From contig NZ_QAJM01000039.1 of the NCBI RefSeq assembly GCF_003852405.1, positions 62,001 to 126,000 on the forward strand: a stretch of 64,000 nucleotides of DNA, written 5' to 3'. Under the pieces are notes generated by a model. That model was not told where the DNA came from. It did not search any database and worked only from the letters and a program-made list of their open reading frames with translations. The translations under genes and the position numbers were made by a program. How positions within the stretch are numbered: the stretch's first letter is position 1; every line of letters starts with the position of its first letter. This stretch comes from Pseudomonas sp. KBW05 (GTDB lineage Bacteria; Pseudomonadota; Gammaproteobacteria; Pseudomonadales; Pseudomonadaceae). Shown here in pieces: positions 1 through 8,576 of the stretch.

Positions 1-693
1 TTCCCGTTGGCTCGCGGTGCCCGGCCACAGGTAGTGCCCGGCGGTGAAACGTTGCGTGCTGTGGGCTTGGGGCAGGCTGCGGAAGTCCTCGGGCGAGCTG
101 ACTTCCAACACGTCCATGCGCGCGGCGATCAGGTCGATCACCGGCTTGAACCGTTGGTGGTACAGCGGGTTGGGCAGCAGGCCAGCGGGCGGGTAGTTGG
201 AGGTGACCAGCACCCACACACCGCGCTGAAACAATGCCTTGAACAGCCGACTGATAAGCATGGCATCGCCAATGTCATGCACGTGGAACTCGTCGAAACA
301 CAGCACCTGGCAATCGGCCAGCAGCTCGTCCAGGGTCACCGCCAGGGCATCGTCCTGTGCGCGGTGCTTGAACATGCCCCGGTGCAACCGCGCAAAGAAA
401 TCGTGGAAGTGCACACGCTGCTTTTCGGCCATCGGCAGCGCCTGGAAAAAACCGTCCAGCAGCCAGCTTTTGCCGCGCCCCACCGGACCGTGCAGGTACA
501 GGCTGCGGGTCGGCTGGCGTGCCAGCAGGTGCCGGGATTCGCGGGCCAGGGCGCTGATGGCGCGGGTTTGCCCGGCGCTGAGGGTATAGCCCTGTTGTGC
601 GGCTTTTTGCGCAAAAAACGTGGTGATAGGCGAAGCGTCGTGGGGCACGGTTTTTTTACCGAGCAAGCGACGGATCAGTGAAAGCGCGGCCAA
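1..693 (-). CDS. zapE: AFG1/ZapE-family P-loop ATPase (3' end cut by the window edge)
   Basis: The minus-strand frame gives a protein beginning MAALSLIRRLLGKKTV and containing a Walker A (GPVGRGKSWLLDGFF), a Walker B-like CFDEFHVHDIGDAML and a sensor-like LVTSNYPP. This is the order seen in AFG1/ZapE ATPases, which assist FtsZ-ring dynamics and protein quality control at the membrane. About 230 residues are present; the family is usually 350-380 residues, so the C-terminal part lies beyond base 1. No ATG exists in the frame. The only early start after the in-frame stop is TTG at 693, and an internal GTG further in is the alternative. It is divergent from the pilus operon. Pseudomonas genomes can carry more than one AFG1-like gene, so orthology to ZapE is inferred. 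Confidence 0.8.
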   Translation of the reverse strand, partial: MAALSLIRRLLGKKTVPHDASPITTFFAQKAAQQGYTLSAGQTRAISALARESRHLLARQPTRSLYLHGPVGRGKSWLLDGFFQALPMAEKQRVHFHDFFARLHRGMFKHRAQDDALAVTLDELLADCQVLCFDEFHVHDIGDAMLISRLFKALFQRGVWVLVTSNYPPAGLLPNPLYHQRFKPVIDLIAARMDVLEVSSPEDFRSLPQAHSTQRFTAGHYLWPGTASQRE

Positions 694-881
694 TGGGGAT
701 CACTCTGTCTACCGGTGGTCGCCTACTTTAGGGCGGCCATCGCGTTTTGACCAATACAGAAGGGCCCCTCGCGCTATCTCGAAAAAGCATGACACGCCTG
801 CGTTGCCCGGTGAGCTGGCAGTTTCCCCCTGACTGGCTAGGCTCATACACAGCAGTCACCCCTGTACAAGGATTTGGGGCA

Positions 882-1409
882 GTGAAGGGACGAGCAGTAT
901 TGGCAGTCATAAGCGCGACGCTCTGCACCACGGCGTACGCTGCGCAGCTTCAGGTCGAAGTGCGCATCGACGTGCAGCGGGGTTGCCAGTTGGTGGGTAT
1001 CACCCGCGAGGCGGGCATCGAGCAACTGGGCGTGTTGGATTTTGGCAGCGGCCCGCGTCTGGACGACCCGGCCGGGCCCTTGAGTGCGGCCTTGATCAGC
1101 CAACGCCAGCCGCGCCTGGAGTGCAACCCCGACACGCCCTATCAGATGCGCGTTGACGGCGGCCTGCATGGTGGCACTGGCGAAGTGCGTTACCTGAGCG
1201 CCGTTGCCCCTTCGAGCAAACCCATTCCCTATCGCATTTATGCCGACGCCGCGCGGCGCATCCCGTTGCCGGTGGATGTGCCGCTCAGCGGTCGGGTGCC
1301 GGATTCCGGCAGCGTCGATTTGCCCCTCTACGGTCGTATTGAACCGCTCAAGGATATTCCCGTCGTTGGGCGTTATTCCGACCTGCTCAAGGTCACGGTC
1401 ACATGGTGA
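882..1409 (+). CDS. Spore coat U domain pilus subunit, first gene of a Csu-like operon
   Basis: This 175-residue secreted protein starts with a signal peptide (MKGRAVLAVISATLCTTAYA, cleaved before AQLQV) followed by a spore-coat-U (SCPU) beta-sandwich domain. It has a disulfide-type cysteine (RGCQLVG) with a second near LECNPDTPY, and the C-terminal donor-strand-like YSDLLKVTVTW. The GTG start at 882 follows AAGGA nine bases upstream, which is better than the upstream in-frame ATG at 747. SCPU proteins are the subunits of archaic chaperone-usher pili such as CsuA/B-A-B. It overlaps the next subunit gene by seven bases, so the genes are likely co-translated. Which subunit is the main shaft cannot be told by eye. 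Confidence 0.8.
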   Translation: MKGRAVLAVISATLCTTAYAAQLQVEVRIDVQRGCQLVGITREAGIEQLGVLDFGSGPRLDDPAGPLSAALISQRQPRLECNPDTPYQMRVDGGLHGGTGEVRYLSAVAPSSKPIPYRIYADAARRIPLPVDVPLSGRVPDSGSVDLPLYGRIEPLKDIPVVGRYSDLLKVTVTW

Positions 1410-1945
1410 GCCGCGGCTTGGCCCTTGTGGCAATGGGCGGCTTGTTGCTGCTGGCGGATGACGCGCAGGCGGCGGTCACCGGGCAGATCCACGCGCGCCT
1501 GGTGATTACCGCCAGTTGCGAGGTGAGCAAAGGCGCCGCCACCACCCCGGTGACCCCGGACAGTGGCGCGGCCGTGCTGGATTTCGGCAGCCACGGGCCG
1601 ACCTGGGACAACCGCTTGACCAGCGGTGTCACCGATGGCGAGAAGGCGCCGCTGGCCGTGTCCTGCAATCCCTCGCTGGTCAGCAGCTTTACGGTGACCA
1701 TCGACGGCGGCGTCAACGGTGATGGCACCACACGGCGCCTGAGCAACGGGCGTCAGACCATTCCCTATCGTTTGTCGGCTGATGCTCTGGGGCGTAGCGC
1801 CTACAGCATCGGCCAGCAACGCAATTTCGTCGTGACCAAGGGCACACAAGTACCGATTCCGGTATTCGGCTCGGTGGTGGCGAATACCAGGGCCCTACCG
1901 GCCGGCATTTATACAGACACCCTGACGGTGACTCTGGATTGGTAA
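1403..1945 (+). CDS. Spore coat U domain pilus subunit, second copy
   Basis: A 180-residue SCPU-domain protein with a signal peptide ending DDAQA before AVTGQIHARL. It has paired cysteines (ASCEVSKG, VSCNPSL), the family-typical VTIDGGVNGDGTTRRLSNG hairpin and the C-terminal TDTLTVTLDW strand. It resembles the flanking subunits in plan but is clearly diverged in sequence, so the array is old rather than a fresh duplication. The start overlaps the preceding stop; a GTG three bases further in is possible. Expected role: a periplasmically folded pilin, kept soluble by the chaperone encoded at 3030 and polymerised through the usher at 3855. Confidence 0.8.
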   Translation: MVSRGLALVAMGGLLLLADDAQAAVTGQIHARLVITASCEVSKGAATTPVTPDSGAAVLDFGSHGPTWDNRLTSGVTDGEKAPLAVSCNPSLVSSFTVTIDGGVNGDGTTRRLSNGRQTIPYRLSADALGRSAYSIGQQRNFVVTKGTQVPIPVFGSVVANTRALPAGIYTDTLTVTLDW

Positions 1946-1948
1946 ACC

Positions 1949-2497
1949 ATGAGGATGAAGATCATGCATGCACGTGTATCCAAGGTTGTTTTTCCATTAC
2001 TGGCACTGGCGTGGGTGTCGGGGTCACAGGCGGCCACGGTGGCCGGGACGATTGGCGCGACCCTGGTGCTGACCAGTAGCTGCCAGGTCAACGGCGCGGC
2101 GGCCACCGGGGGGATGAGCTTCGGCGCATTGACCTTCGGCGCCTCTAACAGCTTGTTTACCGAGTCTTCGGGCCAGGTCCTGGGCGGCGGCGGTGGCGCG
2201 TTGTCGATCCTGTGCTCGGCCGGCACCTCGCCGACACTGACCGTGGCCGGTGGCGCCAATGACGGCAAGTCCACCGGCGGCACCCGCGCATTGTTCGACG
2301 GCGTTGCCAACTACGTGCCTTACGACCTCTATACCGATAGCGGCCATTCGAATCTGGTGGCCATCGGTGGGGTCATCCCTCTCGCCGCCAGTACGGGTGT
2401 GGCCCAGGCCGTGAATATCTACGGTAAAGCCACCGGCAAGGCGGGGCTGCCGGCGGGCACCTATACCGACACGATCAATGTGACCCTGACGTTCTAG
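1949..2497 (+). CDS. Spore coat U domain pilus subunit, third copy (possible major pilin)
   Basis: A 182-residue SCPU-domain protein with a signal peptide ending GSQA before ATVAGTIGATLVLTSSCQV. The mature protein is Gly/Ala/Ser-rich (FGALTFGASNSLF, GGGGGALSILCSAG) and ends TYTDTINVTLTF, the donor-strand-like terminus of the family. Its small-residue composition and matched cysteines are the most CsuA/B-like of the four subunits, which makes it a candidate main shaft pilin; that is inference. It begins three bases after the previous stop. ATG codons at 1949, 1955 and 1964 are all usable. Confidence 0.78.
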   Translation: MRMKIMHARVSKVVFPLLALAWVSGSQAATVAGTIGATLVLTSSCQVNGAAATGGMSFGALTFGASNSLFTESSGQVLGGGGGALSILCSAGTSPTLTVAGGANDGKSTGGTRALFDGVANYVPYDLYTDSGHSNLVAIGGVIPLAASTGVAQAVNIYGKATGKAGLPAGTYTDTINVTLTF

Positions 2498-2502
2498 CCG
2501 CC

Positions 2503-3003
2503 ATGAAACGGGCAGGTTGGGCGGCGTTGGCGTTGTGCATCGGCTGGGGCATGCCGGTGTCGCTGTTGGCGGTGACCAGTCAGTCGTTCCAGGTGAGCGC
2601 GACGATCACCCCGGGCTGTCTGGTGGCCAGCGGTGGCAGCAATTACGGCAGCCTGGCGTTCGGCAGCTATTCGGCGCTGGCGACCAGCACTGCGTCGGTG
2701 GCACTGGCCAACTCGGTCGTCTTGCAATGCACGCCAGGGGTGGCGTTGAGCATGACGGTTGATGGCGGTTTGTATAACAGCGGCGGGCGGCGGATGCAGC
2801 TCAACAGCGGCACGGCGAAGGTGGCGTACCAGCTGTTTCGCGATGCGGCGCTGAGCCAGAGCCTGGGCATCAGCCAGAGCGTCAGCGTGGCCTACGCCAA
2901 CGCGAATAACATCACCTTGCCGATTTACGGCCGGGTGCAGCTACCGGGCAATACGCCTGGGGGGACGTACAGCGACACGCTGCAGGTGCAGCTGACGTGG
3001 TAA
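2503..3003 (+). CDS. Spore coat U domain pilus subunit, fourth copy
   Basis: A 166-residue SCPU-domain protein. Its signal peptide (MKRAGWAALALCIGWGMPVSLLA) precedes VTSQSFQVSATITPGCLVASGG. It has cysteines at PGCLV and LQCTPG, the MTVDGGLYNSGGRRMQLNSG hairpin and the terminal TYSDTLQVQLTW strand. It is the shortest of the four subunits, lies five bases after the third and sits just before the chaperone gene. In the Csu system of Acinetobacter the subunit genes likewise precede chaperone, usher and tip protein, so this may be an adaptor-type minor pilin. Confidence 0.78.
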   Translation: MKRAGWAALALCIGWGMPVSLLAVTSQSFQVSATITPGCLVASGGSNYGSLAFGSYSALATSTASVALANSVVLQCTPGVALSMTVDGGLYNSGGRRMQLNSGTAKVAYQLFRDAALSQSLGISQSVSVAYANANNITLPIYGRVQLPGNTPGGTYSDTLQVQLTW

Positions 3004-3029
3004 GGCGAATGGCATAAGGAGTGGGGTCT

Positions 3030-3812
3030 ATGTATGCAGCTTCCCGGCAATGGTGGGTAGCGGGTTTGTTCGGTGTGTTGGGGGTAGCGGGGCAGGTGCA
3101 GGCTGCCAGTTCGGTGCTGATCTGGCCGATTGATCCGGTGCTGGAGGCCGATCAACAGGCCAGTGCGTTGTGGTTGGAAAATCGCGGTACAGAGACGGCC
3201 AACCTGCAGATCCGCGTATTTGCCTGGACGCAGAGCGGGTTCGACGAGCAATACCAGAACCAGCGCGATGTGATCGGCAGCCCGCCGGTGGCGAAGATCG
3301 AGCCGGGGCAGAAGCAACTGGTGCGCTTGACCCGTACCAAGGAAGTGCCCCCAGGCCAGGAGCTGGCGTATCGCATCATCATCGACGAGATCCCCTCTGC
3401 CGAGCCCGTCGTCACTGCGGCGGACGGCAAGACCGCAGCGGCCGTGCGCTTTCAGATGCGCTATTCGGTGCCGTTGTTCGCTTACGGCCCGGGCCTTTGG
3501 AGCAAGGTTGACGGCACCCGCGACCGTGACCCCAAGACCGCCGGCAAACCGGACCTGAGCTGGAAGAAGGTCACCGTCGCGGGCCGCAACTACGTGGAAA
3601 TGCATAACCAGGGCGCCGTGCATGCGCGCCTGACCGATGCGAGCTTCAAGCAAGGTGCCCAGTCACGCCCATTGGTGGAGGGCCTGATGGGTTACGTATT
3701 GCCGGGGGCGACCATGCGCTGGCAGGTGCCCGACGGCTTGCCGGCTGACCAGCCATTACAGCTGCGGATCAACGGCGGCACACAAGTGGAGAGCCTGGCG
3801 CCGGGTCGGTAG
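3030..3812 (+). CDS. Periplasmic pilus chaperone (CsuC-like)
   Basis: A 260-residue PapD-like chaperone with a signal peptide ending VQAAS. The mature N terminus (SSVLIWPIDPVLEADQQASALWLENRG) is a typical first strand. Motifs NLQIRVFAWTQ and KIEPGQKQLVRLTR, with a basic cleft region, match the archaic chaperone subfamily that serves SCPU subunits. It should donate its G1 strand to unfolded subunits in the periplasm and deliver them to the usher. ATG 3030 is chosen because AAGGAG lies eight bases upstream; the in-frame GTG at 3021 overlaps that ribosome site and is unlikely. Confidence 0.88.
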   Translation: MYAASRQWWVAGLFGVLGVAGQVQAASSVLIWPIDPVLEADQQASALWLENRGTETANLQIRVFAWTQSGFDEQYQNQRDVIGSPPVAKIEPGQKQLVRLTRTKEVPPGQELAYRIIIDEIPSAEPVVTAADGKTAAAVRFQMRYSVPLFAYGPGLWSKVDGTRDRDPKTAGKPDLSWKKVTVAGRNYVEMHNQGAVHARLTDASFKQGAQSRPLVEGLMGYVLPGATMRWQVPDGLPADQPLQLRINGGTQVESLAPGR

Positions 3813-3854
3813 AACAGGCGCGACAGGGCAGGGAATAGCCCCGGGTTTTAACGG

Positions 3855-6248
3855 ATGGAGATGTCCATTGATGGACACAAAGCCTTGGTGAGCCATGTTT
3901 GGGCTCGTTGTCTATGGCGATCGGTGTGGGTAGTGGGCAGCGTGGCGGGCCTGGTGTTTGCACCGCTGGGCATGGCTGCACCATTGCCGCCGCCGCCCAG
4001 CAGTATGGAGGCTGTCGCCGATGCACAGTTGTTCCTGGAACTGGTGGTCAACCAGCAGGATACCGGCCGTGTGGTTGCCGTCAGCCAGCGTGCCGGTGGG
4101 CTGTTTCTGCCGGCGAGCGTGTTGCAGGAAATCGGCATGAAGCTGCCGGGCGAAGTGCCGGTGGAGGTCGATCTGGATAAGGTGGCGGGCCTGCACAGCG
4201 ACTACGACAGCCAGGCCCAGCGCTTGCTGCTCAACGTGCCCGCGAGCTGGTTGCCGGCGCAGTTTATCGGCAATCGCAACAACTACCCGCGCACCCAGGC
4301 GCTGACCAGCTTTGGCGCGTTGCTCAATTACGATGCCTACCTCAACGACACCGATGACAGCAGCACTTACCTGGGCATCTTCAACGAAGTGCGCCTGTTC
4401 GATACCTGGGGCACGCTTTCCAACACCGGCCAGTACCGCACGACCATCGGCCGCGAGACCCAAGGCAGCACGTTCAACAATGGCTACCGGCGCTACGACA
4501 CCACCTGGCGTTTCTCCGACGATGAGCGCCTGTTGACCTACGAGGCGGGCGACGTGATCAGCGGCGCCTTGCCCTGGAGCAACTCGGTGCGCCTGGGCGG
4601 GGTGCAACTGTCCCGCGACTTCGGCGTGCGCCCGGACCTGGTGACCTACCCGTTGCCGCAGTTCGCCGGGGAAGCGGCGGTGCCGTCGTCGGTCGATCTG
4701 TTTATCAACGGCTACAAATCCAGCAGCGCCGACCTGCAGCCTGGGCCTTACACCTTGACCAACGTGCCGTTTATCAACGGTGCCGGCGAAGCCGTGGTGG
4801 TCACCACCGATGCCCTCGGGCGGCAGGTGTCCACCACGGTGCCGTTCTATGTCACCAGCACGTTGCTGCAAAAAGGCCTGGCGGATTTTTCCCTGTCGGC
4901 CGGTAATCTGCGCCGCGACTACACCGTGCGCGACTTCGGCTACGGCCCCGGCGTGGCCAGCGGCACCTTCCGCTACGGGCTGTCGGATGCGTTGACCGTG
5001 GAAAGCCATGCCGAAGCGTCCAATGACCTGACCCTTGGCGGCGTGGGCGGCAACCTGCGCCTGGGCAACTTCGGCGTGCTCAACACCGCCGTCAGCCAAA
5101 GCCAGTTCGACGGCGGTTCGGGCCAGCAACTGAGCCTGGGTTATCAATACAGCAGCCAGCATTACAGCCTGTCCTACCAGCGGGTCGAGCGCCGCGATCA
5201 ATACGCCGACCTGACCCTGATCGACACCCCGTACGCCAGCCTCAGCAAGCGCAGCGAGCAGGTGACCCTGAGCCTGAACCTGAATGACTTTGGCAGCCTC
5301 GGCGTGGGCTATTTCGATGTGCAGGCGGCGGACGATTCGCGCACCCGCCTGCTGAACCTGACGTGGAGCAAATCGCTGTGGCGCAACACCAGCTTTTACC
5401 TGTCGGCCAACCGCGAGATCGGTGACCGCAACTGGGCGGTGCAAGGGCAGTTGATCATTCCGTTCGACGTCTACGGCAGCCTCAGCCTGGGCAGCGAGCG
5501 CAGCAACAGCGGGCAGGTGCAGCAACGGGTGAATTACAGCCGCGCCGTGCCGGCTGGTGGCGGGGTGGGTTTCAATCTGGGCTATGCCAGCGGCGATGCG
5601 CCGACCTACCGCCAGGCGGACCTGACCTGGCGCTTGCAGTCGGTGCAGTTGCAGGCCGGCGTGTATGGCACGCGCGACGCACAAACGCGCTGGGCCGATG
5701 CGGCCGGCTCGCTGGTGTGGATGGACAAGGAGTTCTTTGTCGCCAACCAGGTCAACGATGCCTTTGTGGTGGTGAGCACCGGCGGGTTTGCCGGGGTGCC
5801 CGTGCGTTACGAGAACCAGGTGGTCGGCGAGACCGATCGCAATGGGCACTTGTTGGTGCCGTGGAGCAGCGCCTACTACCGCGCCAAATATGAGATCGAC
5901 CCGTTGAACTTCCCCACCAACGTGCAAGTGGCCAACGTTGAACAGCGGGTGGCGGTGCGCCGGGGCAGTGGTTACCTGCTGGAGTTTCCGGTGCGCCGGG
6001 TGGTGGCGGCCAGCATCACCCTGGTGGATGGCCAGCATCAGGACTTGCCCCTCGGCAGTCAGGTGCGCCATGAGCAAAGTGCCGGGTTGGCGGTGGTGGG
6101 CTGGGATGGTTTGGTCTATCTGGAGAACCTTGCGGCGCATAACACGTTGCAAGTCACCCTCAGTGGCGGGCAAAGCTGTCAGGCCACCTTCGACCTGGAC
6201 ATTACCCAGGCGCAGGTGCCCCTGATCGGGCCGCTGGTGTGTCAATGA
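3855..6248 (+). CDS. Outer-membrane usher (CsuD/FimD family)
   Basis: A 797-residue usher. After a signal region (VGSVAGLVFAPLGMAA) comes an N-terminal periplasmic domain (EAVADAQLFLELVVNQQDTG). A long beta-barrel follows, interrupted by the plug region (VPSSVDLFINGYKSS, GPYTLTNVPFINGAGEAVVVTTDALGR), and C-terminal domains end with SCQATFDLDITQAQVPLIGPLVCQ. It forms the pore through which the SCPU subunits assemble. The start is uncertain: ATG at 3855 or 3861 or GTG at 3888 are all in frame, and no strong ribosome site separates them. It lies 42 bases after the chaperone and 10 before the tip gene, so operonic expression is likely. Confidence 0.92.
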   Translation: MEMSIDGHKALVSHVWARCLWRSVWVVGSVAGLVFAPLGMAAPLPPPPSSMEAVADAQLFLELVVNQQDTGRVVAVSQRAGGLFLPASVLQEIGMKLPGEVPVEVDLDKVAGLHSDYDSQAQRLLLNVPASWLPAQFIGNRNNYPRTQALTSFGALLNYDAYLNDTDDSSTYLGIFNEVRLFDTWGTLSNTGQYRTTIGRETQGSTFNNGYRRYDTTWRFSDDERLLTYEAGDVISGALPWSNSVRLGGVQLSRDFGVRPDLVTYPLPQFAGEAAVPSSVDLFINGYKSSSADLQPGPYTLTNVPFINGAGEAVVVTTDALGRQVSTTVPFYVTSTLLQKGLADFSLSAGNLRRDYTVRDFGYGPGVASGTFRYGLSDALTVESHAEASNDLTLGGVGGNLRLGNFGVLNTAVSQSQFDGGSGQQLSLGYQYSSQHYSLSYQRVERRDQYADLTLIDTPYASLSKRSEQVTLSLNLNDFGSLGVGYFDVQAADDSRTRLLNLTWSKSLWRNTSFYLSANREIGDRNWAVQGQLIIPFDVYGSLSLGSERSNSGQVQQRVNYSRAVPAGGGVGFNLGYASGDAPTYRQADLTWRLQSVQLQAGVYGTRDAQTRWADAAGSLVWMDKEFFVANQVNDAFVVVSTGGFAGVPVRYENQVVGETDRNGHLLVPWSSAYYRAKYEIDPLNFPTNVQVANVEQRVAVRRGSGYLLEFPVRRVVAASITLVDGQHQDLPLGSQVRHEQSAGLAVVGWDGLVYLENLAAHNTLQVTLSGGQSCQATFDLDITQAQVPLIGPLVCQ

Positions 6249-6258
6249 ATTAAGGAGC

Positions 6259-7251
6259 ATGCGTGTGCGGGGCAAGGAATGGCTGTGGAGTCTGCTGGTG
6301 GCGGTGAGCCTGGGTGTGTCGACGCAGGTGCACGCTGCGTGCAGCGCGGTTGCCACCTCGCCGGCCAGCTTTGGCCCGGTGAGTTCGATGTCGGTGCTCG
6401 CCACGGCGCAGCTCAGTTCCACTACCAACGCCGGCCTGAGTTGCACCCCGCTGTTGCTGTCGATACTCGGCAGTGGCGACCAATTCACCGCAAAGATCAC
6501 GGGGTCGACCCAGGGCGGCATGCTGGGGCCGACCGGTGATGTGATCCCCTATACGATCTATGGCAACAACTCCACGACGTATCCCATTACGCGAGGCAGC
6601 ACGTTCGACTTTGGCGGCAGCAGCGGTATCGCCCAGAGCTACGGGTTGGTGTTCGGCCCAGGCACCAAGACCTTGCCGCTGTATCTGCGCAGTGTCGCCG
6701 GCAGCAACGTGGCGGCCGGCCTGTACAGCGAAACCCTGAGCATCGTCTGGACCTGGAACTACTGCTCGACCATCAACCTGATCGGCATTTGCCTGGGTCG
6801 CGACAGTGGCACCGGCACGCAGGCGTTGACCGTCAGCATGCTGGTGACCAACGACTGCCTGATCACCACGCCGGCTATCGCCTTCGGCAGTGCCCCGGTG
6901 GTCAGTGGGTTTGCCACCGTCAACGGCCAGGCCAGCGTCAATTGCACCAAGGGCAGCGCCTACACCGTCGGCCTCAGCGATGGGCAGCAGCCGGTCAGCG
7001 TGGGCGGGCGCCGCCGGATGATTTCCGGCAGCAACTATTTGGCCTACGACATCTTTGTCAGCGCTGGCACCACCCGCTGGGGCAGCGTCGGCGCGGCGCG
7101 GCGGGCCAGTGCCACGGCGGACATCAACCCCGGCAACGGCCTGGGCACCGGCAGCCAGGGCTTTAACTACAACGCCAAAATCTACACCGACCAGGCCACG
7201 CCGCCCGGGGGCACCTACCTGGATAACGTGGTGCTGGATGTCGGGTTCTAG
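6259..7251 (+). CDS. Two-domain spore coat U tip adhesin (CsuE-like)
   Basis: A 330-residue protein with a signal peptide ending QVHA before ACSAVATSPASFG, followed by two SCPU-like halves. The first runs to about TLSIVWTWNYC. The second begins near TVSMLVTNDCLITTPAIAFG and ends PPGGTYLDNVVLDVGF. This duplicated plan is that of CsuE, the tip protein of archaic pili, in which the N-terminal domain carries hydrophobic finger loops that bind abiotic surfaces. A good AAGGAGC site lies upstream of ATG 6259. Its TAG stop interlocks with the stop of the convergent anti-sigma gene in the palindrome TCTAGA, so there is no room for an intergenic terminator. Confidence 0.85.
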   Translation: MRVRGKEWLWSLLVAVSLGVSTQVHAACSAVATSPASFGPVSSMSVLATAQLSSTTNAGLSCTPLLLSILGSGDQFTAKITGSTQGGMLGPTGDVIPYTIYGNNSTTYPITRGSTFDFGGSSGIAQSYGLVFGPGTKTLPLYLRSVAGSNVAAGLYSETLSIVWTWNYCSTINLIGICLGRDSGTGTQALTVSMLVTNDCLITTPAIAFGSAPVVSGFATVNGQASVNCTKGSAYTVGLSDGQQPVSVGGRRRMISGSNYLAYDIFVSAGTTRWGSVGAARRASATADINPGNGLGTGSQGFNYNAKIYTDQATPPGGTYLDNVVLDVGF

Positions 7252-7985
7252 AGCTTTTGCAGCGCAGGCGTCGGCTGATCCACCGGGCTGACCATCGCAT
7301 AGTTGTAGCCGCCGCCGGACCAGTACTCGGCCAGCAAACCATCGGCGCTGCGGCTGCCACGGGGCAGGAAGCCGTTATCCGGGCCCGGTGGGCGAATGTA
7401 GAAACTGACCCGCCGCCCTTGTTGATCCTCGTACAACACCATCGCTGCCGCGCCCTGGTCGGTGGTCAGCAAGCGCCCGCTGACCGGCGCGTAGCCCGCT
7501 GAACTCAAGTCCGGCAGGCGGCTGGCCTGGTGGAAATAGCGATCCAGCCAGGCTTGCATGCTGCCGCCGTCTTGTACGTGATAGTCGGCGGGCAGCACGC
7601 CGTCCTGGGCAAACAGGCGGTAGGCCTGCATGGCGTCGGCCATCGGCACCAGGGGTGGTTGCGTGGCTTCGCGGGCCTGCCAACCGCCAACGCCGCCAAG
7701 GCTGACGGCGACCAACAGCACTGCCGCTGTAGCGAAATGCCGGCGCGATTGGTGCTTGAGGCGTTGGCGAATCTGCGCCGGGTCCAACTGCGGGTTGGCC
7801 GGCTGTTGCAGGGCGCCGCCGAGGGCGGCGCGCAGCAACTGCGCATCCTGCTGCCAGGCATGGACCTGGGCGGCAACGTCGGGGTGGGCGGCCAAGTAGG
7901 TTTCGAGCACACGGCGATCGCTGTCCAGAAGCTGGTGGTCGACGTAGGCATGCAAATCGCGTTCGCTGGGGGGCAGGCTGATCAT
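7248..7985 (-). CDS. Anti-sigma factor with one membrane helix
   Basis: A 245-residue protein with a cytoplasmic N-terminal sigma-binding region (SERDLHAYVDHQLLDSDRRVLETYLAAHPDV, as in many zinc-less ASD anti-sigma proteins). One membrane segment is near residues 85-105 (HFATAAVLLVAVSLGGVGGW) and a periplasmic domain follows, with LPDLSSAGYAPVSGRLL and a C-terminal GGYNYAMVSPVDQP. It overlaps the sigma gene by four bases (ATGA), the usual arrangement for stoichiometric production. Expected role: hold the ECF sigma factor inactive until an oxidative or envelope signal reaches the periplasmic part. The signal is not evident from sequence. Confidence 0.85.
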   Translation of the reverse strand: MISLPPSERDLHAYVDHQLLDSDRRVLETYLAAHPDVAAQVHAWQQDAQLLRAALGGALQQPANPQLDPAQIRQRLKHQSRRHFATAAVLLVAVSLGGVGGWQAREATQPPLVPMADAMQAYRLFAQDGVLPADYHVQDGGSMQAWLDRYFHQASRLPDLSSAGYAPVSGRLLTTDQGAAAMVLYEDQQGRRVSFYIRPPGPDNGFLPRGSRSADGLLAEYWSGGGYNYAMVSPVDQPTPALQKL

Positions 7986-8488
7986 TTGAGTATCCGCAGG
8001 GAAGGGCTGGCAATTTCGCCATCACTGAGTTGACGCAAGGCTTGGCGTGCGCGGGACAGGCGCGACATCACGGTACCGATGGGCACCTCAAGGATGTCGG
8101 CAACTTCCTTGTAGCTCAAGCCTTCGACCGACACCCACAACAGCAGGGCGCGCTGTTCGGGGTTGAGGCGATCGAAGGCTTGCAGGGTCGATTGGGCGAT
8201 GACCGTGCGCTCCACCGACGGCTGCGCGTCGTCGCGACCGCTGAAAAATTCGAGCATGCGCGCGTAGCGCCGGCTGCGGCGGTGGGCGTCGAGGAACTGG
8301 CGGTAGAGGATCGAAAATAGCCAGGCGCGCAAATCGCCTTCGCTGCGCTTGTCGGCCCAGCGGGTGATGGCCCGTTCCAGGGTCGATTGCACCAGGTCGT
8401 CGGCGCTGCTGGCGTTACGGGTCAGGGACACGGCAAAGCGCCGCAGCCTGGGGATGAGTTCACGTAACGCTTCGTCGAGTTCATGCAT
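7982..8488 (-). CDS. ECF-type RNA polymerase sigma factor
   Basis: A 168-residue sigma factor with region 2 (LVQSTLERAITRWADKRSEGDLRAWLFSILYRQFLDAHRR) and region 4 (LNPEQRALLLWVSVEGLSYKEVADILEVPIGTVMSRLSRAR), without regions 1 and 3, as expected for ECF factors. The open frame extends upstream to 8626. A candidate ECF promoter lies inside that extension (8524-8548) and predicts a transcript start near 8517, so ATG 8488 (MHELDEAL) is chosen. A GTG at 8506 would leave a leader of only about 11 bases. The sigma factor probably drives both its own gene and the divergent catalase-cytochrome operon. Confidence 0.9.
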   Translation of the reverse strand: MHELDEALRELIPRLRRFAVSLTRNASSADDLVQSTLERAITRWADKRSEGDLRAWLFSILYRQFLDAHRRSRRYARMLEFFSGRDDAQPSVERTVIAQSTLQAFDRLNPEQRALLLWVSVEGLSYKEVADILEVPIGTVMSRLSRARQALRQLSDGEIASPSLRILK

Positions 8489-8523
8489 GGCAATCGGGTT
8501 GGTCACTGTGCTGGGACTAGAGA

Positions 8524-8548
8524 GACGTCTGGCGTTGGGGGTTATTCC
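8524..8548 (-). promoter_or_regulatory. Candidate ECF promoter for the sigma/anti-sigma operon
   Basis: Read on the minus strand, GGAAT (-35) is followed after exactly 16 bases by CGTC (-10), the standard ECF/RpoE-like pattern. It points at the sigma gene and implies a start about 30 bases before ATG 8488. The same elements and spacing occur in the opposite direction at 8577-8601, which supports autoregulation. Confidence 0.7.
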
Positions 8549-8576
8549 AGGTCCGGGGAAATAAATCATCGGCGGG

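Noticed and set aside
747-881. N-terminal extension of the first spore-coat-U gene from ATG 747
   Set aside because: It would place 45 residues before a clean signal peptide; GTG 882 has a proper ribosome site.
3912-6521. Open frame of 869 codons opposite the Csu-like usher
   Set aside because: The usher frame has clear domain motifs. The antisense frame is His/Gln/Ala-rich with no recognisable domain, as expected from codon bias in GC-rich DNA.
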